Shown here piece by piece: positions 1 through 9,800 of a stretch of 64,000 nucleotides of DNA. The DNA comes from VXPQ01 sp964608315. Its GTDB lineage: Bacteria; Bacteroidota; Rhodothermia; Rhodothermales; VXPQ01. The notes under the pieces were generated by a model, which was not told where the DNA came from, did no database searches, and saw only the letters and a list, made by a program, of their open reading frames with translations. The stretch spans positions 11,595 to 75,594 of the forward strand of contig CAZSNF010000018.1 of assembly GCA_964608315.1 (NCBI GenBank), given 5' to 3'. Each line of letters begins with the position of its first letter. Position 1 is the first letter of the stretch. The translations under genes and the position numbers were made by a program.

Positions 1-2
1 AG

Positions 3-353
3 TACAGGATACTTCGGAAAAAGGGCACCGAACCGGCGTTTTCCGGCGCCTTGTGCGACCATAAGGGGGACGGGACCTATGTTTGCGCCGCCTGCAGTCA
101 GCCGCTTTTCGATTCCGACGCCAAGTACGACTCCGGCAGCGGATGGCCCAGTTTTTACCAGCCGGAGGACGGGGACGTTATCGAAACGCAGGAAGACCTT
201 AGCGGGGGCAGGGTGCGCACGGAGGTGTTGTGCTCGCGGTGCAACTCCCATCTTGGCCATGTGTTCGAGGACGGGCCGAATCCCACCGGGCTGCGGTATT
301 GCATCAATTCCGCCGCGCTCGATTTTGAAGACGACGATTCGCCGACGGCATGA
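3..353 (+). CDS. msrB: Peptide-methionine (R)-S-oxide reductase MsrB, 5' end outside the window
   Basis: Reduces methionine-R-sulfoxide in proteins back to methionine. The reading frame is open from the window edge, and the first visible residues (YRILRKKGTEPAFSGA) already match the family, so the true start lies upstream. Visible family motifs are the zinc-binding CAAC and CSRC pairs, SGSGWPSFYQP, HLGHVFEDGP and the catalytic cysteine in RYCINSAAL. The stop overlaps the ATG of the next gene (ATGA), so the two are probably translated together. Only the N-terminal part of the family length is missing. The MsrB identity is safe; whether it was fused to MsrA upstream cannot be seen. Confidence 0.95.
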   Translation, partial: YRILRKKGTEPAFSGALCDHKGDGTYVCAACSQPLFDSDAKYDSGSGWPSFYQPEDGDVIETQEDLSGGRVRTEVLCSRCNSHLGHVFEDGPNPTGLRYCINSAALDFEDDDSPTA

Positions 354-1345
354 CGACCGTACTTTTGCTGCATCGCAGGGAGGGCCGGGTGGAGGCTTCG
401 GTAAGCGAGATAGACGAAACCCGCTTGCCGGAGGGAGATGTGTTGCTCGACGTATGGTATTCGGGGCTCAATTACAAGGATGCGCTGGCCATTACCGGAC
501 GGGGCAAGATTATTCGCGGCGCCTGGCCCTTCGTGCCGGGGATCGATCTGGCCGGAAAGGTGCGCGTTTCCGATTCGGAGACGTACAAGCCGGGCGATCT
601 GGTGATCGGCACGGGATGGGGGCTTGGCGAATCCCATTGGGGCGGGTATGCGAAGACGCAGCGCGTGGATGCGGCCAAATTGCTCCCGTTGCCTGAGGGC
701 ATGTCCCTTGACAAGGCTATGCTGGCCGGCACGGCGGGACTTACGGCCATGCTGGCTGTGATGGAACTGGAGACGCATGGCGTGAAGCCGGGCCGGGGCG
801 AAGTGCTGGTGACAGGCGCGTCGGGCGGGGTAGGAAGTTTTGCCGCGGGGTTGCTGCATGCGGCGGGATATAACGTGGCGGCGTCTACCGGGAGCCCGGA
901 CGCCCACGACTGGCTGCGTTGGCTTGGGGCGGACCGGATCGTCGAACGCGAAGCGCTTGCCGCCGGCGCTGCCCGACCGCTGGATTCGGGGCAATGGGCG
1001 GGCGCGGTGGACGTCGCAGGCGGAAAAACGCTCGAAGCGATTCTGGCGGGTCTGAAGCCTCACGGGGTGGCGGTAGCCTGCGGACTGGCCGGAGGGCACG
1101 CCTTGCATACCACGGTGTTTCCGTTCATTCTGCGCGGCGCGCGCCTGATCGGCGTGGATACGAACACCTGTCCCGGACCCATGCGCCGACAAGCCTGGGC
1201 GCGCCTTGCCCGCTGGATGACGGACGAGCGGGCGAAGCATCTTCTTGCGGATATGATCGGTCTGAGCGATCTTGCAGCGTATAGCGAACGGCTTTTGTCC
1301 GGCGCGATCCGGGGCAGGTTGCTGGTGGATTTGCGAAATTGTTGA
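350..1345 (+). CDS. acuI: YhdH/AcuI-type NADPH quinone oxidoreductase (acrylyl-CoA reductase family)
   Basis: A 331-residue zinc-free medium-chain dehydrogenase/reductase. Family features are the N-terminal GroES-like part with SGLNYKDALAITG, FVPGIDLAGKV, and the Rossmann loop VTGASGGVGSFAAGLL near residue 155. Characterised AcuI proteins reduce acryloyl-CoA to propionyl-CoA with NADPH, for example in DMSP breakdown. YhdH relatives are often annotated only as quinone oxidoreductase, so the substrate is inferred. The start overlaps the msrB stop by 4 bases, indicating an operon with msrB. The length is normal for the family. Confidence 0.88.
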   Translation: MTTVLLLHRREGRVEASVSEIDETRLPEGDVLLDVWYSGLNYKDALAITGRGKIIRGAWPFVPGIDLAGKVRVSDSETYKPGDLVIGTGWGLGESHWGGYAKTQRVDAAKLLPLPEGMSLDKAMLAGTAGLTAMLAVMELETHGVKPGRGEVLVTGASGGVGSFAAGLLHAAGYNVAASTGSPDAHDWLRWLGADRIVEREALAAGAARPLDSGQWAGAVDVAGGKTLEAILAGLKPHGVAVACGLAGGHALHTTVFPFILRGARLIGVDTNTCPGPMRRQAWARLARWMTDERAKHLLADMIGLSDLAAYSERLLSGAIRGRLLVDLRNC

Positions 1346-1391
1346 AATCCGCGATAATACAGGGCATTTTTTCGGGCAATCTTTCGGCATT

Positions 1392-2192
1392 ATGACTGTG
1401 CGGACGCTCCTTGCGGTACTGATCGTACTTCTTGTCGCCAATCTTGGCGTGGAGTTATGGAATCGCATGGATCCGCCGGAGGCCGTTCCATTGGAGGATG
1501 CGCTTGCTCCGGCCCCGTTTCCGCACGATCCGCAGTATTATGACGACAACGTCGCCGCGCTTCTGTCATATTATGACGACGACGTCGCCGCGCTTCTGTC
1601 ATATTATGACGACGACGTCGCCGCGCTTCTGTCATATTATTACGGCCTCGGTGCTTTGCCCCCCGCAGATGGGGAATTTTCCGACGCATTCTCTGCCGAA
1701 TTTCCTGTCGATTCAGACGTTGCGTTTGCGCCTGATTTTTACGACTACGCCGGAACGCCTACCGTGGCTCGCATCGTGGATGGGGATACCTTCGAACTCT
1801 CGGATGGAACGATGCTGCGCCTGATAGGCATAGACACGCCAGAGGTACATCCTTCCGGCAAATTGAGCAGGGACGCAGAGCGCACTGGCATGGACAAGGA
1901 AACGATCCGGGCGCTGGGGAGGCGGGCCAGCGCGTACGCCGCGGAACTGGCGCTCGGCAAGCGGGTCGAGCTTGAATACGGTTCCGGAGGCAGAACGGAC
2001 CGGTACGGGAGGACCCTTGCGTACGTATGGGTCCTGGACGAGCAGGGCCGCCGCCTGTACCGGGTAAACGACCGCCTTGTCGCCGACGGGTATGCGAATA
2101 TCTACTCGGGTATTCCGTTCGAATACAGCGACGAGTACCTGGAATACGAGCGGGAAGCCCGCGAGGAAGGGCGGGGATTGTGGGGGGAGTGA
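1392..2192 (+). CDS. Secreted or membrane-anchored thermonuclease (SNase) family protein with an 11-residue tandem repeat
   Basis: A 266-residue protein. Residues about 4-22 form a hydrophobic N-terminal helix (signal peptide or anchor). An acidic low-complexity region follows, with three tandem copies of YYDD(N/D)VAALLS. The SNase domain starts near residue 120 at ARIVDGDTFELSDG. The catalytic-type residues are present: Arg in MLRLIGIDTPE, Glu in the same motif, and the second Arg in DRYGRTLAYV. It is probably a calcium-dependent nuclease acting outside the cytoplasm. I chose the ATG at 1392 because it begins the hydrophobic segment; an upstream in-frame start at 1272 lies inside the previous gene. 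It converges on ppc with 4 bases between the stops. Confidence 0.85.
   Translation: MTVRTLLAVLIVLLVANLGVELWNRMDPPEAVPLEDALAPAPFPHDPQYYDDNVAALLSYYDDDVAALLSYYDDDVAALLSYYYGLGALPPADGEFSDAFSAEFPVDSDVAFAPDFYDYAGTPTVARIVDGDTFELSDGTMLRLIGIDTPEVHPSGKLSRDAERTGMDKETIRALGRRASAYAAELALGKRVELEYGSGGRTDRYGRTLAYVWVLDEQGRRLYRVNDRLVADGYANIYSGIPFEYSDEYLEYEREAREEGRGLWGE
1536..1634 (+). repeat. Three tandem 33-bp repeats inside the thermonuclease gene
   Basis: Three back-to-back 33-bp units (1536-1568, 1569-1601, 1602-1634). Units two and three are identical; unit one differs by one base (GACAAC for GACGAC). The unit is a multiple of three, so copy-number changes keep the frame and lengthen or shorten the acidic linker. 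A partial fourth unit (TATTAT) follows. Confidence 0.97.
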
Positions 2193-2196
2193 GTTC

Positions 2197-5022
2197 CTAC
2201 CCCGTACTCTGCATGGCCGCTGCAATTCCGTTGATGCTCAGGAACAAGGCGTGTCGCAGCGCATCCTGCGTTGCTTCGTCCTCGGTGGCCCGGTACCGCT
2301 TGATGAGTTCGACCTGCAGCAGGTTGAGTACGTCCGTATAGGGATTCCGCAGGATAATGGATTTCTGAATGACCGGGTTGCTGTCGAGCAATTCGCTTTG
2401 TCCTGTGATCTGCAGAATCATGTCCCGCGCCTGGCGAAAATCCTCCTCGATCTGTTTATGGATGCGCGCGCTCTCCGGGGAATTTTCCAGTTCCCGGTAA
2501 TGCTGAGAGATTGCGAATCGCGCCCGCGCCATTTCCCGTTGCGCGCTGTTCACGACGGCCCGGAAGAAGGTCCATTCCCGGAAGAGCGCCTGGAGCCGGA
2601 GGAGGATTGCCGGGTCTTCGTCGGCGAGCGCGGCCAGACCGCGGCCCGTTCCGAACCACCCCGGCAGCGTGTATCGCGTCTGGGTCCATGCGAAGACCCA
2701 CGGGATGGCCCGCAACGATTCGAAGGGCGCCTCGTGCGCGGACCCCCGCGAAACCGGACGCGAGGCGATAGGCAAACGGCTTATCTGCTCGATAGGCGTG
2801 ACGCCGGTATACCATGACCACAGTGCGGGGTCTTCGATGAGCGTCCGATAGGCTTCCATGGAGCGCTCGGCGATGCGGTCTAGCGCTTCGACATTTTCGG
2901 CGGCTGTTCCATAGTCGTTTTCGCCATTGCTCCGCGCTCCCGCCGCCGTGCTCACAATCATGGCGCTGACGATCTGTTCGAGGTGCCGCCGCGCGATGTC
3001 CGGCAGCGCATACCGGAACGAGATCACCTCTCCCTGCTCAGTAAACCGGATTTGCCCGTTATGCACGACGGGGGGCATGGCGAGAATAGCCTGATTGGCC
3101 CGGCCGCCGCCTCGTCCGACCGTGCCGCCTCGCCCGTGAAACAGCCTTAGCGTGACCCTGTGTTCCCTGCATACGACGCCGAGGGCTTTCTGGGCCTTGT
3201 GCAGCGCCCAGTTGGCCATCCAGTATCCCCCGTCCTTGTTCGAATCCGAGTAGCCCAGCATGATTTCCTGAAAACGCCCGCGGGATTCGAGGTGCCTGGC
3301 GTATACCGGATTGGCGAAGAGCGCGGCCATGAGCGTGTCCGCCTCAGCCAGGTCCTCTATCGTTTCGAAGAGCGGCACGATATCGAGCGGGCAGTACAGT
3401 TCCCCGTCCTGTATGCGCCAGAGTCCAACCACTTTCGCCAGCAACATGGCTTCCAGCACGTCGCTCACGGTATGCGTCATGCTGATGACGTAACTTCCCA
3501 TGGCGGCCGGTTCTCGCTGGACGATTTCCCGGATCGCCTCGAAACTTTCCACGACTTGCTGCGCCATGCCGGAGAGCTGCGCGTCGCGGGGAAGCAGGGC
3601 GCGCGGATTTTCCAGCTCGGCGGCCAGCAGTTCGACTTTTTCGGACTCGTCGAGGCGGGCGTAGTCGTCGTGCGCGTTTGCGGCGCGCAGGATAGCGGCG
3701 ACGGCTTGCTCGTGTATGCGGCTGTGCTGCCGTACGTCGAGCGCCGCCATATGAAATCCGAACGTGCGCGCTCGCACGAGCATGCGTTGCAATCGACCGG
3801 CTTCGGTGCAGGTTTCGCAGCCCGTTTCGACAAGGCATTTCCGGAGCAGCTCCAGGTCCTCGACAAAAGCCGCGCTGGCGTAGTCGCATGGCTCGGCGGC
3901 TCCCGGGCGCTTCCCGTCCTGCGCGGTTTCCACTTGCTCTGCAAGCCGGCGCAGGCGCTCCGCCATGTAGCTTATCTTGAGTCGGTACGGCTCGTGGCGG
4001 TAGATTCGTTTGCTCCTTGCGTCGAGGTCGATCATCTCCGCATCGGCGGCGATGGCGTCGTGCAGCGTATGCGGGATGGAAACTTGCCGGTCCGAGATGC
4101 TGAGTTCCCGCCGCAATTCCACCAGTTCGTCAAGAAAGAGGCGTATGGCGGCGAGACGCTGTTTGGCGAAGGTCCGCCGCGTTACGTCCGCCGTGACGTT
4201 CGGATTGCCGTCCCGATCGCTGCCGATCCAGGATCGATACCGCAGAAATACGGGAATGTCGCCCGCCGCCCCGTAATAAGCATGCAGTCCCCGTCGTATG
4301 TCGTCGTATATGTCCGGGACGGTTTCCCGAATCGCGTTGCGCAGGAAATACAGTCCCTGATCTACTTCGTCGTCTACGCTGGGCCTGTCCGCGCGAATCT
4401 CGTCGGTGGAGAGCAGCAGGGATATCTGGTTCTGGATATCCGTCAGGACATGTTCTTTTTCTCGTGGCGTCAGTTGCTCCCGGTTCAGTCGGGACAGTAT
4501 TCGGGAGATGTGCTGCTGCTTGTACAGGATGCTGAGCCGCCGCGCTTCGGTGGGATGCGCCGTCAGCGTAGGCTGGATATCCAGTCGGCGGAGGAGCGCC
4601 AGCGTCTCTTTGCGGGAATATCCTTGTTCCTTGAGATGGCGAATAGCCTCCAGGATGGATTCCGCCCGGGGGTTTTCCGGCGATCCGGCCCGCGCCCGGT
4701 CCCGGTTGATCCGAATGATTTCCTCCTGCTCGGCCTGGTTCACCAGATGGAAGAACGCGGTGTAGGCGCGAAGCATCCAGAGAATATCCTCGTTGCCAAG
4801 CTGCGCAATGCGGTTTTTCGCCTTTATGCGGGACGCCGGGGCATTCTCCGCTACCGATTGCTTGCAGAGCATCCGTAACTCTTCCGCCAGGTCAAGGACA
4901 TGTTGTCCCGCCTGCTGGCGTATCGCTTGCCCAAGTAGCGCGCCAAGAAGATTGACCTGGCGGCTCAACGGGCGCGATATGCCCGTGCCCTCTGCTTCGA
5001 CGTCAAGCCCCGAAAGCTGCAT
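2197..5022 (-). CDS. ppc: Phosphoenolpyruvate carboxylase
   Basis: A 941-residue enzyme that carboxylates phosphoenolpyruvate with bicarbonate to oxaloacetate, replenishing the TCA cycle. Family motifs include LTAHPTEARR with the catalytic His near residue 155, GSDRDGNPNV, MLGYSDSNKDGGYWMANW, FHGRGGTVGRGGG, the arginine-rich SAMIVSTAAGARS region, and the C-terminal SINGIAAAMQSTG in place of the usual NGIAAGLRNTG. The length is normal for bacterial enzymes. The ATG at 5022 gives a family-like N-terminus. The same strand carries the DUF2911 gene just upstream (84-base gap). Confidence 0.97.
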   Translation of the reverse strand: MQLSGLDVEAEGTGISRPLSRQVNLLGALLGQAIRQQAGQHVLDLAEELRMLCKQSVAENAPASRIKAKNRIAQLGNEDILWMLRAYTAFFHLVNQAEQEEIIRINRDRARAGSPENPRAESILEAIRHLKEQGYSRKETLALLRRLDIQPTLTAHPTEARRLSILYKQQHISRILSRLNREQLTPREKEHVLTDIQNQISLLLSTDEIRADRPSVDDEVDQGLYFLRNAIRETVPDIYDDIRRGLHAYYGAAGDIPVFLRYRSWIGSDRDGNPNVTADVTRRTFAKQRLAAIRLFLDELVELRRELSISDRQVSIPHTLHDAIAADAEMIDLDARSKRIYRHEPYRLKISYMAERLRRLAEQVETAQDGKRPGAAEPCDYASAAFVEDLELLRKCLVETGCETCTEAGRLQRMLVRARTFGFHMAALDVRQHSRIHEQAVAAILRAANAHDDYARLDESEKVELLAAELENPRALLPRDAQLSGMAQQVVESFEAIREIVQREPAAMGSYVISMTHTVSDVLEAMLLAKVVGLWRIQDGELYCPLDIVPLFETIEDLAEADTLMAALFANPVYARHLESRGRFQEIMLGYSDSNKDGGYWMANWALHKAQKALGVVCREHRVTLRLFHGRGGTVGRGGGRANQAILAMPPVVHNGQIRFTEQGEVISFRYALPDIARRHLEQIVSAMIVSTAAGARSNGENDYGTAAENVEALDRIAERSMEAYRTLIEDPALWSWYTGVTPIEQISRLPIASRPVSRGSAHEAPFESLRAIPWVFAWTQTRYTLPGWFGTGRGLAALADEDPAILLRLQALFREWTFFRAVVNSAQREMARARFAISQHYRELENSPESARIHKQIEEDFRQARDMILQITGQSELLDSNPVIQKSIILRNPYTDVLNLLQVELIKRYRATEDEATQDALRHALFLSINGIAAAMQSTG

Positions 5023-5106
5023 CGCGTGTCCGCATCGTGATTGCGACGAGCAGCCTTGCGAGGCGTCGTCTTGCAGGAAGCATTTATCGAAAATATGGCG
5101 CCGAAA

Positions 5107-5691
5107 CTATTCCGCAGGCGTTACGGGAATCGACACGCTCGTTTGATCCCACATCATGGAAAGCGTGGCCGCAGAGCCTTCCTCGTTGGCTTCGAGGCTG
5201 ATGGTGAAGGCTTCGTGGATGCTTTCGGTCATGCTTGTCGGGGTTTCCAGGCGCAGGACGTCGTGCTCGTCCGAATAGGAAAAGGCGCCCCACATGCCCA
5301 GGCCGGCGTTCACGATCAGGGTCCATGCTTCCTCATTCGGGATGACGAGAAGGGCATAGGTGCCTGCGGCCAGGTCCATGTCTCCGAGCCGGACATCTTG
5401 CGTGACCGTCATTTCCGTGGCCTCGTTGGCGCCCAGACGCCAAACCTCGCCGAACGGCACAAGGCCCCCGAAAATTTCCCGGTCGCGTTTCCGGGGCGAT
5501 CCGTAGTGGATGCTGGCGTAGGTTCCGTCGCTGAAGGAGGTCTGCGTAACGGCCCGCGGACTCATCGGATTAGGCGGCGGAACGACATCCATCGTAACGG
5601 CGTCTTGCGCCGCGACAGCGCGCGCGCCGAAAACGAGGAGGGCTGCCGTAACGAGCAGGGGCAACAGGGTGCGGGGTATGGATACAGGCAT
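5107..5691 (-). CDS. DUF2911 domain-containing secreted protein
   Basis: A 194-residue protein with a signal peptide (hydrophobic LLPLLVTAALLVFGARAVAA, likely cleaved near AAQ), then a DUF2911 domain. Typical features are SPRAVTQTSFSDG, IHYGSPRKRDREIFGGLVPFG, EVWRLGANEATEM and GTYALLVIP. DUF2911 proteins are common in Bacteroidota and Rhodothermia; the function is unknown. I start at 5691 because this Met precedes the signal peptide. A longer reading frame to 5904 runs through the interspersed repeat and is not credible as protein. Probably exported. Confidence 0.88.
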   Translation of the reverse strand: MPVSIPRTLLPLLVTAALLVFGARAVAAQDAVTMDVVPPPNPMSPRAVTQTSFSDGTYASIHYGSPRKRDREIFGGLVPFGEVWRLGANEATEMTVTQDVRLGDMDLAAGTYALLVIPNEEAWTLIVNAGLGMWGAFSYSDEHDVLRLETPTSMTESIHEAFTISLEANEEGSAATLSMMWDQTSVSIPVTPAE

Positions 5692-5744
5692 AGCGTTGTC
5701 TGGTGGGTTGGATAACGTTGATGAAAATCGTTGGAAGGTTTTGA

Positions 5745-5998
5745 GGAACCTCTGATTAATTCTACTTCGATCAGCGCTTCGCGTTCGCGCGTACAGCGAC
5801 ATTATGACGGCGTCGTTGCAATCAGCGGCATACGCTACGGATTCGGGCGCAGCGGACGCGAAGCACCCTTCGGGAGGCTGCGAGGAACGCTCTGGCCGCG
5901 TCATTCCTCATTATGCGGGGCCTGCCGCATTGCTTCGTCATTCCTTGCCAGCGCGTCCCTCGCAGCCTCTGAACGTTGCAGAATTAATCAGAGGTTCC
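5745..5998. repeat. Interspersed MITE-like element, full-length copy (254 bp)
   Basis: Bounded by an 18-bp perfect terminal inverted repeat, GGAACCTCTGATTAATTC, whose complement closes the element. The interior carries the family core: a TTCGATCAGCGCTTCGCGTTCG arm (read 5759 onward), a CGGGAGGCTGCGAGG arm and a TCATTCCTCATTATG hairpin. It contains no convincing reading frame and lies between the DUF6503 and DUF2911 genes. The TIR differs slightly from the GGATACTCTG version found elsewhere in the window. Confidence 0.85.
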
Positions 5999-6022
5999 CC
6001 GAATATACGACAGGGAGCGTAT

Positions 6023-6826
6023 CTATTCGCGTGTTTTCTCTACGACGATGTTCGTTTTTTCGATGACAGAGACCGTGTCCAGTTCCTGAATAGCCAGCAG
6101 GCTGTCCATGCGCTCAATAGGATCTCCCGGCGCGGCGATCGTTTCCGAGGTGAAATTCAGGTAATTCTGGAACCGGATGCCGCCCACGGTACGCGCATTG
6201 TATGCCTCCCGGAAGCGCGTCCCTGCATCGCTTGTTTCATAATCGTAGGCGAAATAGTCCATGGTGTGGCGGTCGCGGTGGAACCAGTACACGTATCGGT
6301 CCTGGTAATCGTCGCCGCCGCCCTCCCGCTCGAAGGTGACCTCGATTTCATGGTACGGCTCGCCAAGTATGTTTTCTTCGGACAGGTATCGGGCCTGTAC
6401 CGCCTCGTCGGTCAACTTGAAGGGCAATAGCATGAAGTAGGACACGGCGTTGAGCGAGGAGGCGTAGCTGGAATCGGCCTCTTCGGAGAGTTCTGTGCGC
6501 ACTCCGTCTATTTCCCGGTAGAAGCCGTCGTTGGTCAGTATGTCCCGAATGTGTCCGGCGGAGTCCGGGCGCTCGCGTTCGTACTGGAACATTCCTCCGT
6601 TCAGTATGATGGTGTAATGATATTCCCGGAAGTCGAACTCGATCTTCACGCGGTCCGCGTGTTCGCCGCCGTGCGCAAGCGCCGCCTGCCGTATGATGGA
6701 CTCGGCCTTGCCGGGGGCGGAAGCCTCTTCGGAAGGGTCGCCGTCGCAGGCTGCAAGGGCCAGCAGCGCGCCGGCGAGGAGGGCGGTCGCTGCATGGGTT
6801 GACAAACGGGTTGATACGCGAAGCAT
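6023..6826 (-). CDS. DUF6503 family lipoprotein
   Basis: A 267-residue protein with an N-terminal hydrophobic stretch ending in a lipobox (LALAAC, Cys near residue 28), so probably a lipoprotein. The body matches my memory of the DUF6503 family of Bacteroidota: KIEFDFREYHYTI, a paired GGGDDYQDRYVYW, DYFAYDYETSDAG, RFREAYNARTVGGIRFQNY. The function is unknown; the predicted fold is mostly beta strand. It follows the M1 peptidase on the same strand (54-base gap) and may be cotranscribed with it. Confidence 0.82.
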   Translation of the reverse strand: MLRVSTRLSTHAATALLAGALLALAACDGDPSEEASAPGKAESIIRQAALAHGGEHADRVKIEFDFREYHYTIILNGGMFQYERERPDSAGHIRDILTNDGFYREIDGVRTELSEEADSSYASSLNAVSYFMLLPFKLTDEAVQARYLSEENILGEPYHEIEVTFEREGGGDDYQDRYVYWFHRDRHTMDYFAYDYETSDAGTRFREAYNARTVGGIRFQNYLNFTSETIAAPGDPIERMDSLLAIQELDTVSVIEKTNIVVEKTRE

Positions 6827-6860
6827 TGTTTCGTCGGGATAGGTAAAATGGAGGGCGCGT

Positions 6861-6882
6861 TAGGGCCTGTTAACAGGCCCTA
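6861..6882. terminator. 22-bp perfect palindrome at the M1 peptidase stop codon (possible terminator or REP-like element)
   Basis: The sequence is a perfect palindrome with arms TAGGGCCTGTT and AACAGGCCCTA. As RNA it folds into a GC-rich stem with a UUAA loop. The M1 peptidase stop codon (complement of 6880-6882) lies in its right arm. No T-run follows, so intrinsic termination is uncertain. Half copies occur near 15048, 23466, 36198 and 56370. Confidence 0.5.
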
Positions 6883-9800
6883 GTCCCAGGGGAGGCGGTC
6901 CAGCTGGACGCCGAATACCCAGCGGAATGCGAACGCCTTGTCGCTGTCCGCATATTCGTAATCGTTGGCCCACAGGGGAAAGCGGGCTACGAGCACAAGG
7001 TCCGACAAGACGTCGGATTGTTTGATCCACCGGTCGAATCCCCGCAAGCGATTCAGGTCGTACCGGACGCCCAGCCCTGCGTCCATCAGGGTGCGTTTCC
7101 GGCGCTCGTCACGTTCTTTCTTGCTCAGGTCTCCTACATATCCAGTACCCATAAACAATTCCAGCCGGAGGGGGCGCAAGAGGGGCGGACCTTGTAGCCG
7201 GGGCGTAAGCAGCCGTGCGCTGAAGGCGACCATTTCCGTGACGCCCAGAAAAAACGGCTCTTCTGCGGCGCGGCTTGTTTCGTGTCCGTCGTGATCGTCC
7301 GCATGCCGATGCGATGCGTACGGTTTCTCCTGCCGCATGTAGGCGACGGGGCCCGGCGCGCCAAAGGCCACCCAGTTCGCATCGGCGAGCGGCTCCTCGA
7401 AGAGCGCCTCCACGTTGCGGTAGGCCGCATCGCTCCACTGCTCCTCGATCGATACCCCCCCGAAACGGAATAGTTTATCCGGGGACAGGTCGTTGGATCC
7501 GGCTCCGGCGAACAGGCGCACGGAGCCCGTGAACGGTCCGACCGGGGCGCCAAGGGACAAATCCATGGATACCCGGTTGGCGGAGTACCACCTTTCGCTT
7601 TCTTCGTCCGCTTCCGCAAATCGCGGCGACCATTCGCCTCTTTCCGTGAACCCCGGAAACCATTCGTCTGCTTCCGCGAACCACCTGCCGAATTCCGCGA
7701 AAAAGACATATCGATACCAGTCGCTTGTTCCTCTCATGCGTCCATATACGGAAACGACGTCTTGCATCCAGGCGCCGGAGGTATTCCAGACGTTGGCGCG
7801 GTCGTTGCTTTGAAAGTGCATCCTGGCCCCTGTCGCGTAGCGGCGACTGCGCTTTCGCAGGAGATCGTCCGGATCCGAAAAGGAAACCTCCAGGCCGGTT
7901 CGGTAAATCCCCAGCTGTTTTTCTGCCCATCCCGACAGGTTTATCAGGTAGCCCTTCAGGTACTCTTCCGAGCGGGAAAAATTGTAGTCGACGCCGTTCA
8001 GCGCGTGGAATTCCGGCGATTCGTCTTGCGCGAGGCGGCGCGCGACATCGGGTTTTTCGCCGCTGCTGAAAAGCACCTGCGGCCAGATCGTCACTGCTTT
8101 TTTTTGCGTTTCCCCGGTGAGCGCATACGCGCCGCGAAATTGCACCCCTATGCCCGGCCCCCAATGCTGCGCGTATTGCACGAGCGGTCGCCATCCGACG
8201 TCGAAGCGGCGGATGTTGGGCGCAGGGGGTTGCAGGAAAGAATATTCGCGCGTTCGCCCGGTGGTATTGTCGAGCCGGTTCGATTCCGGGGTGCGCAGGT
8301 ACGGATCGATTTCGGCGCGGCGCGGCCTGACGGGCAGCATGACGTCCAGCGCGTATTCGGGCGAGGTCCATGGCCAGGGCTCCGCCACGATCCAGTCCTC
8401 CGGGACCGGTTTGTGTCCCCGCATGACGCCCAGCGGTATATGCACCCATTGCACCGATCCGTCGGCGAGCGTGATTTGCAGGTCTATGGGCATGACGGCG
8501 CGTCCATGCCTTTTCAGCGTCATGGTTGCGCGCCATTCCGTTCCGTGCGGGTTACTCCTGAAGCGTCGTATGGCGTAATCCAGCTCCCGGTTCGCATCCC
8601 CGAATTGCTGGAAATACCAGTCCAGATGAATGCCCGACACCTGTTCGGCTACGCGCTCCACATCGTGGGGGCCGGCGTGCCGGAACGCATATTGCCGGTG
8701 GTATTCGAGCAGGAACCGGTCGCGCAGCGAGTCCGAGATAACGTACCCCAGCATGTCGAGCATCATCTCTCCGCCCGAATACGAAGCCACGCCGTAGGCC
8801 GCGTTCGTATCGAACCAGTCGCTGGGGGTGTTCAGCGGTTCGAAGAGGCCCAGGCGTTTCATGTTCAGAATACCGACCAGCGCGCCCGCATGTGACGGCC
8901 GCGGTTGCCCGCGAAGGTGCGCAAGCGCTTCGCGCGTGGCGTAACTCGTGAACCCTTCATCCATCCACGCATAGTCGGCTTCGTTCGATCCGATCATTCC
9001 GTAGAACCACATATGCGCCACTTCGTGGGCGGTTACCCCATGGAGGGAGGGGGGAGGCCGCCTGCCTGTTACCAGGGTGATCATCGGGTATTCCATCCCG
9101 CCGTCTCCACCTTGCGCAATGGTCATCTGCGGGTAGAGATAGGGGCCGTACCTTGCTTCGAAGAACGCCATGATTTTCGGGGCGGCTTCATGGAGGGTTC
9201 GCCATACCTCGGCGACATCCGGCTGATAGAGCAGGTGAATCGCGTAGCCCGCCTCCGTTTCAAGCACGTCGTGAATGTAGTCCGGGTCCGCCGACCAGGC
9301 GAAGTCATGGACATTTTCCGCGTAAAAACGCCAGGTCAGCGAATCGCTTTGCGCCGCAGGGGCATCCGTGTTTAGCGAATCGCTTGCGTAGCCATGCCCC
9401 ACCTCTTCCGGGTTGCGGAGGGTTCCCGTGGCCCCGACGATATATTCGGAGGGCAGGGTGATGCGTACGTCGAAGGTTCCGAACGGGGCGTAAAACTCCC
9501 GGCCTACATAGGGGTCCGCATGCCATCCGCGCGCATCGTACTGTGCGAGTTTCGGATACCATTGCGTCATGGAATAATCGATTCCTTCCCGGCTGTCCCG
9601 TCCGCTGCGGCGGGTCTGGAGAGGAATTTGCGAAACGAATGTCATGTCGAAAACGGCCTGACCGCCCGGCGGGAGGGGGCGGGCCAACGTTACTTCGAGA
9701 ACGGTGTCGAAGGCGTGGTGCGAAACGGGTTCTCCGTCCTGCGTGAGCGATTCGATGCGGTGATAGCCGATTTCGTCCGGGCCAAGGTCGAAAATGCGGG

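Noticed and set aside
1536..1634. CRISPR-like array
   Set aside because: Units are directly adjacent, with no spacers, and are translated in frame.
3160..4878. A 572-codon frame antisense to ppc
   Set aside because: Shadow frame created by GC-rich codons of ppc; the ppc product is unmistakable and the antisense translation has no recognisable motif.
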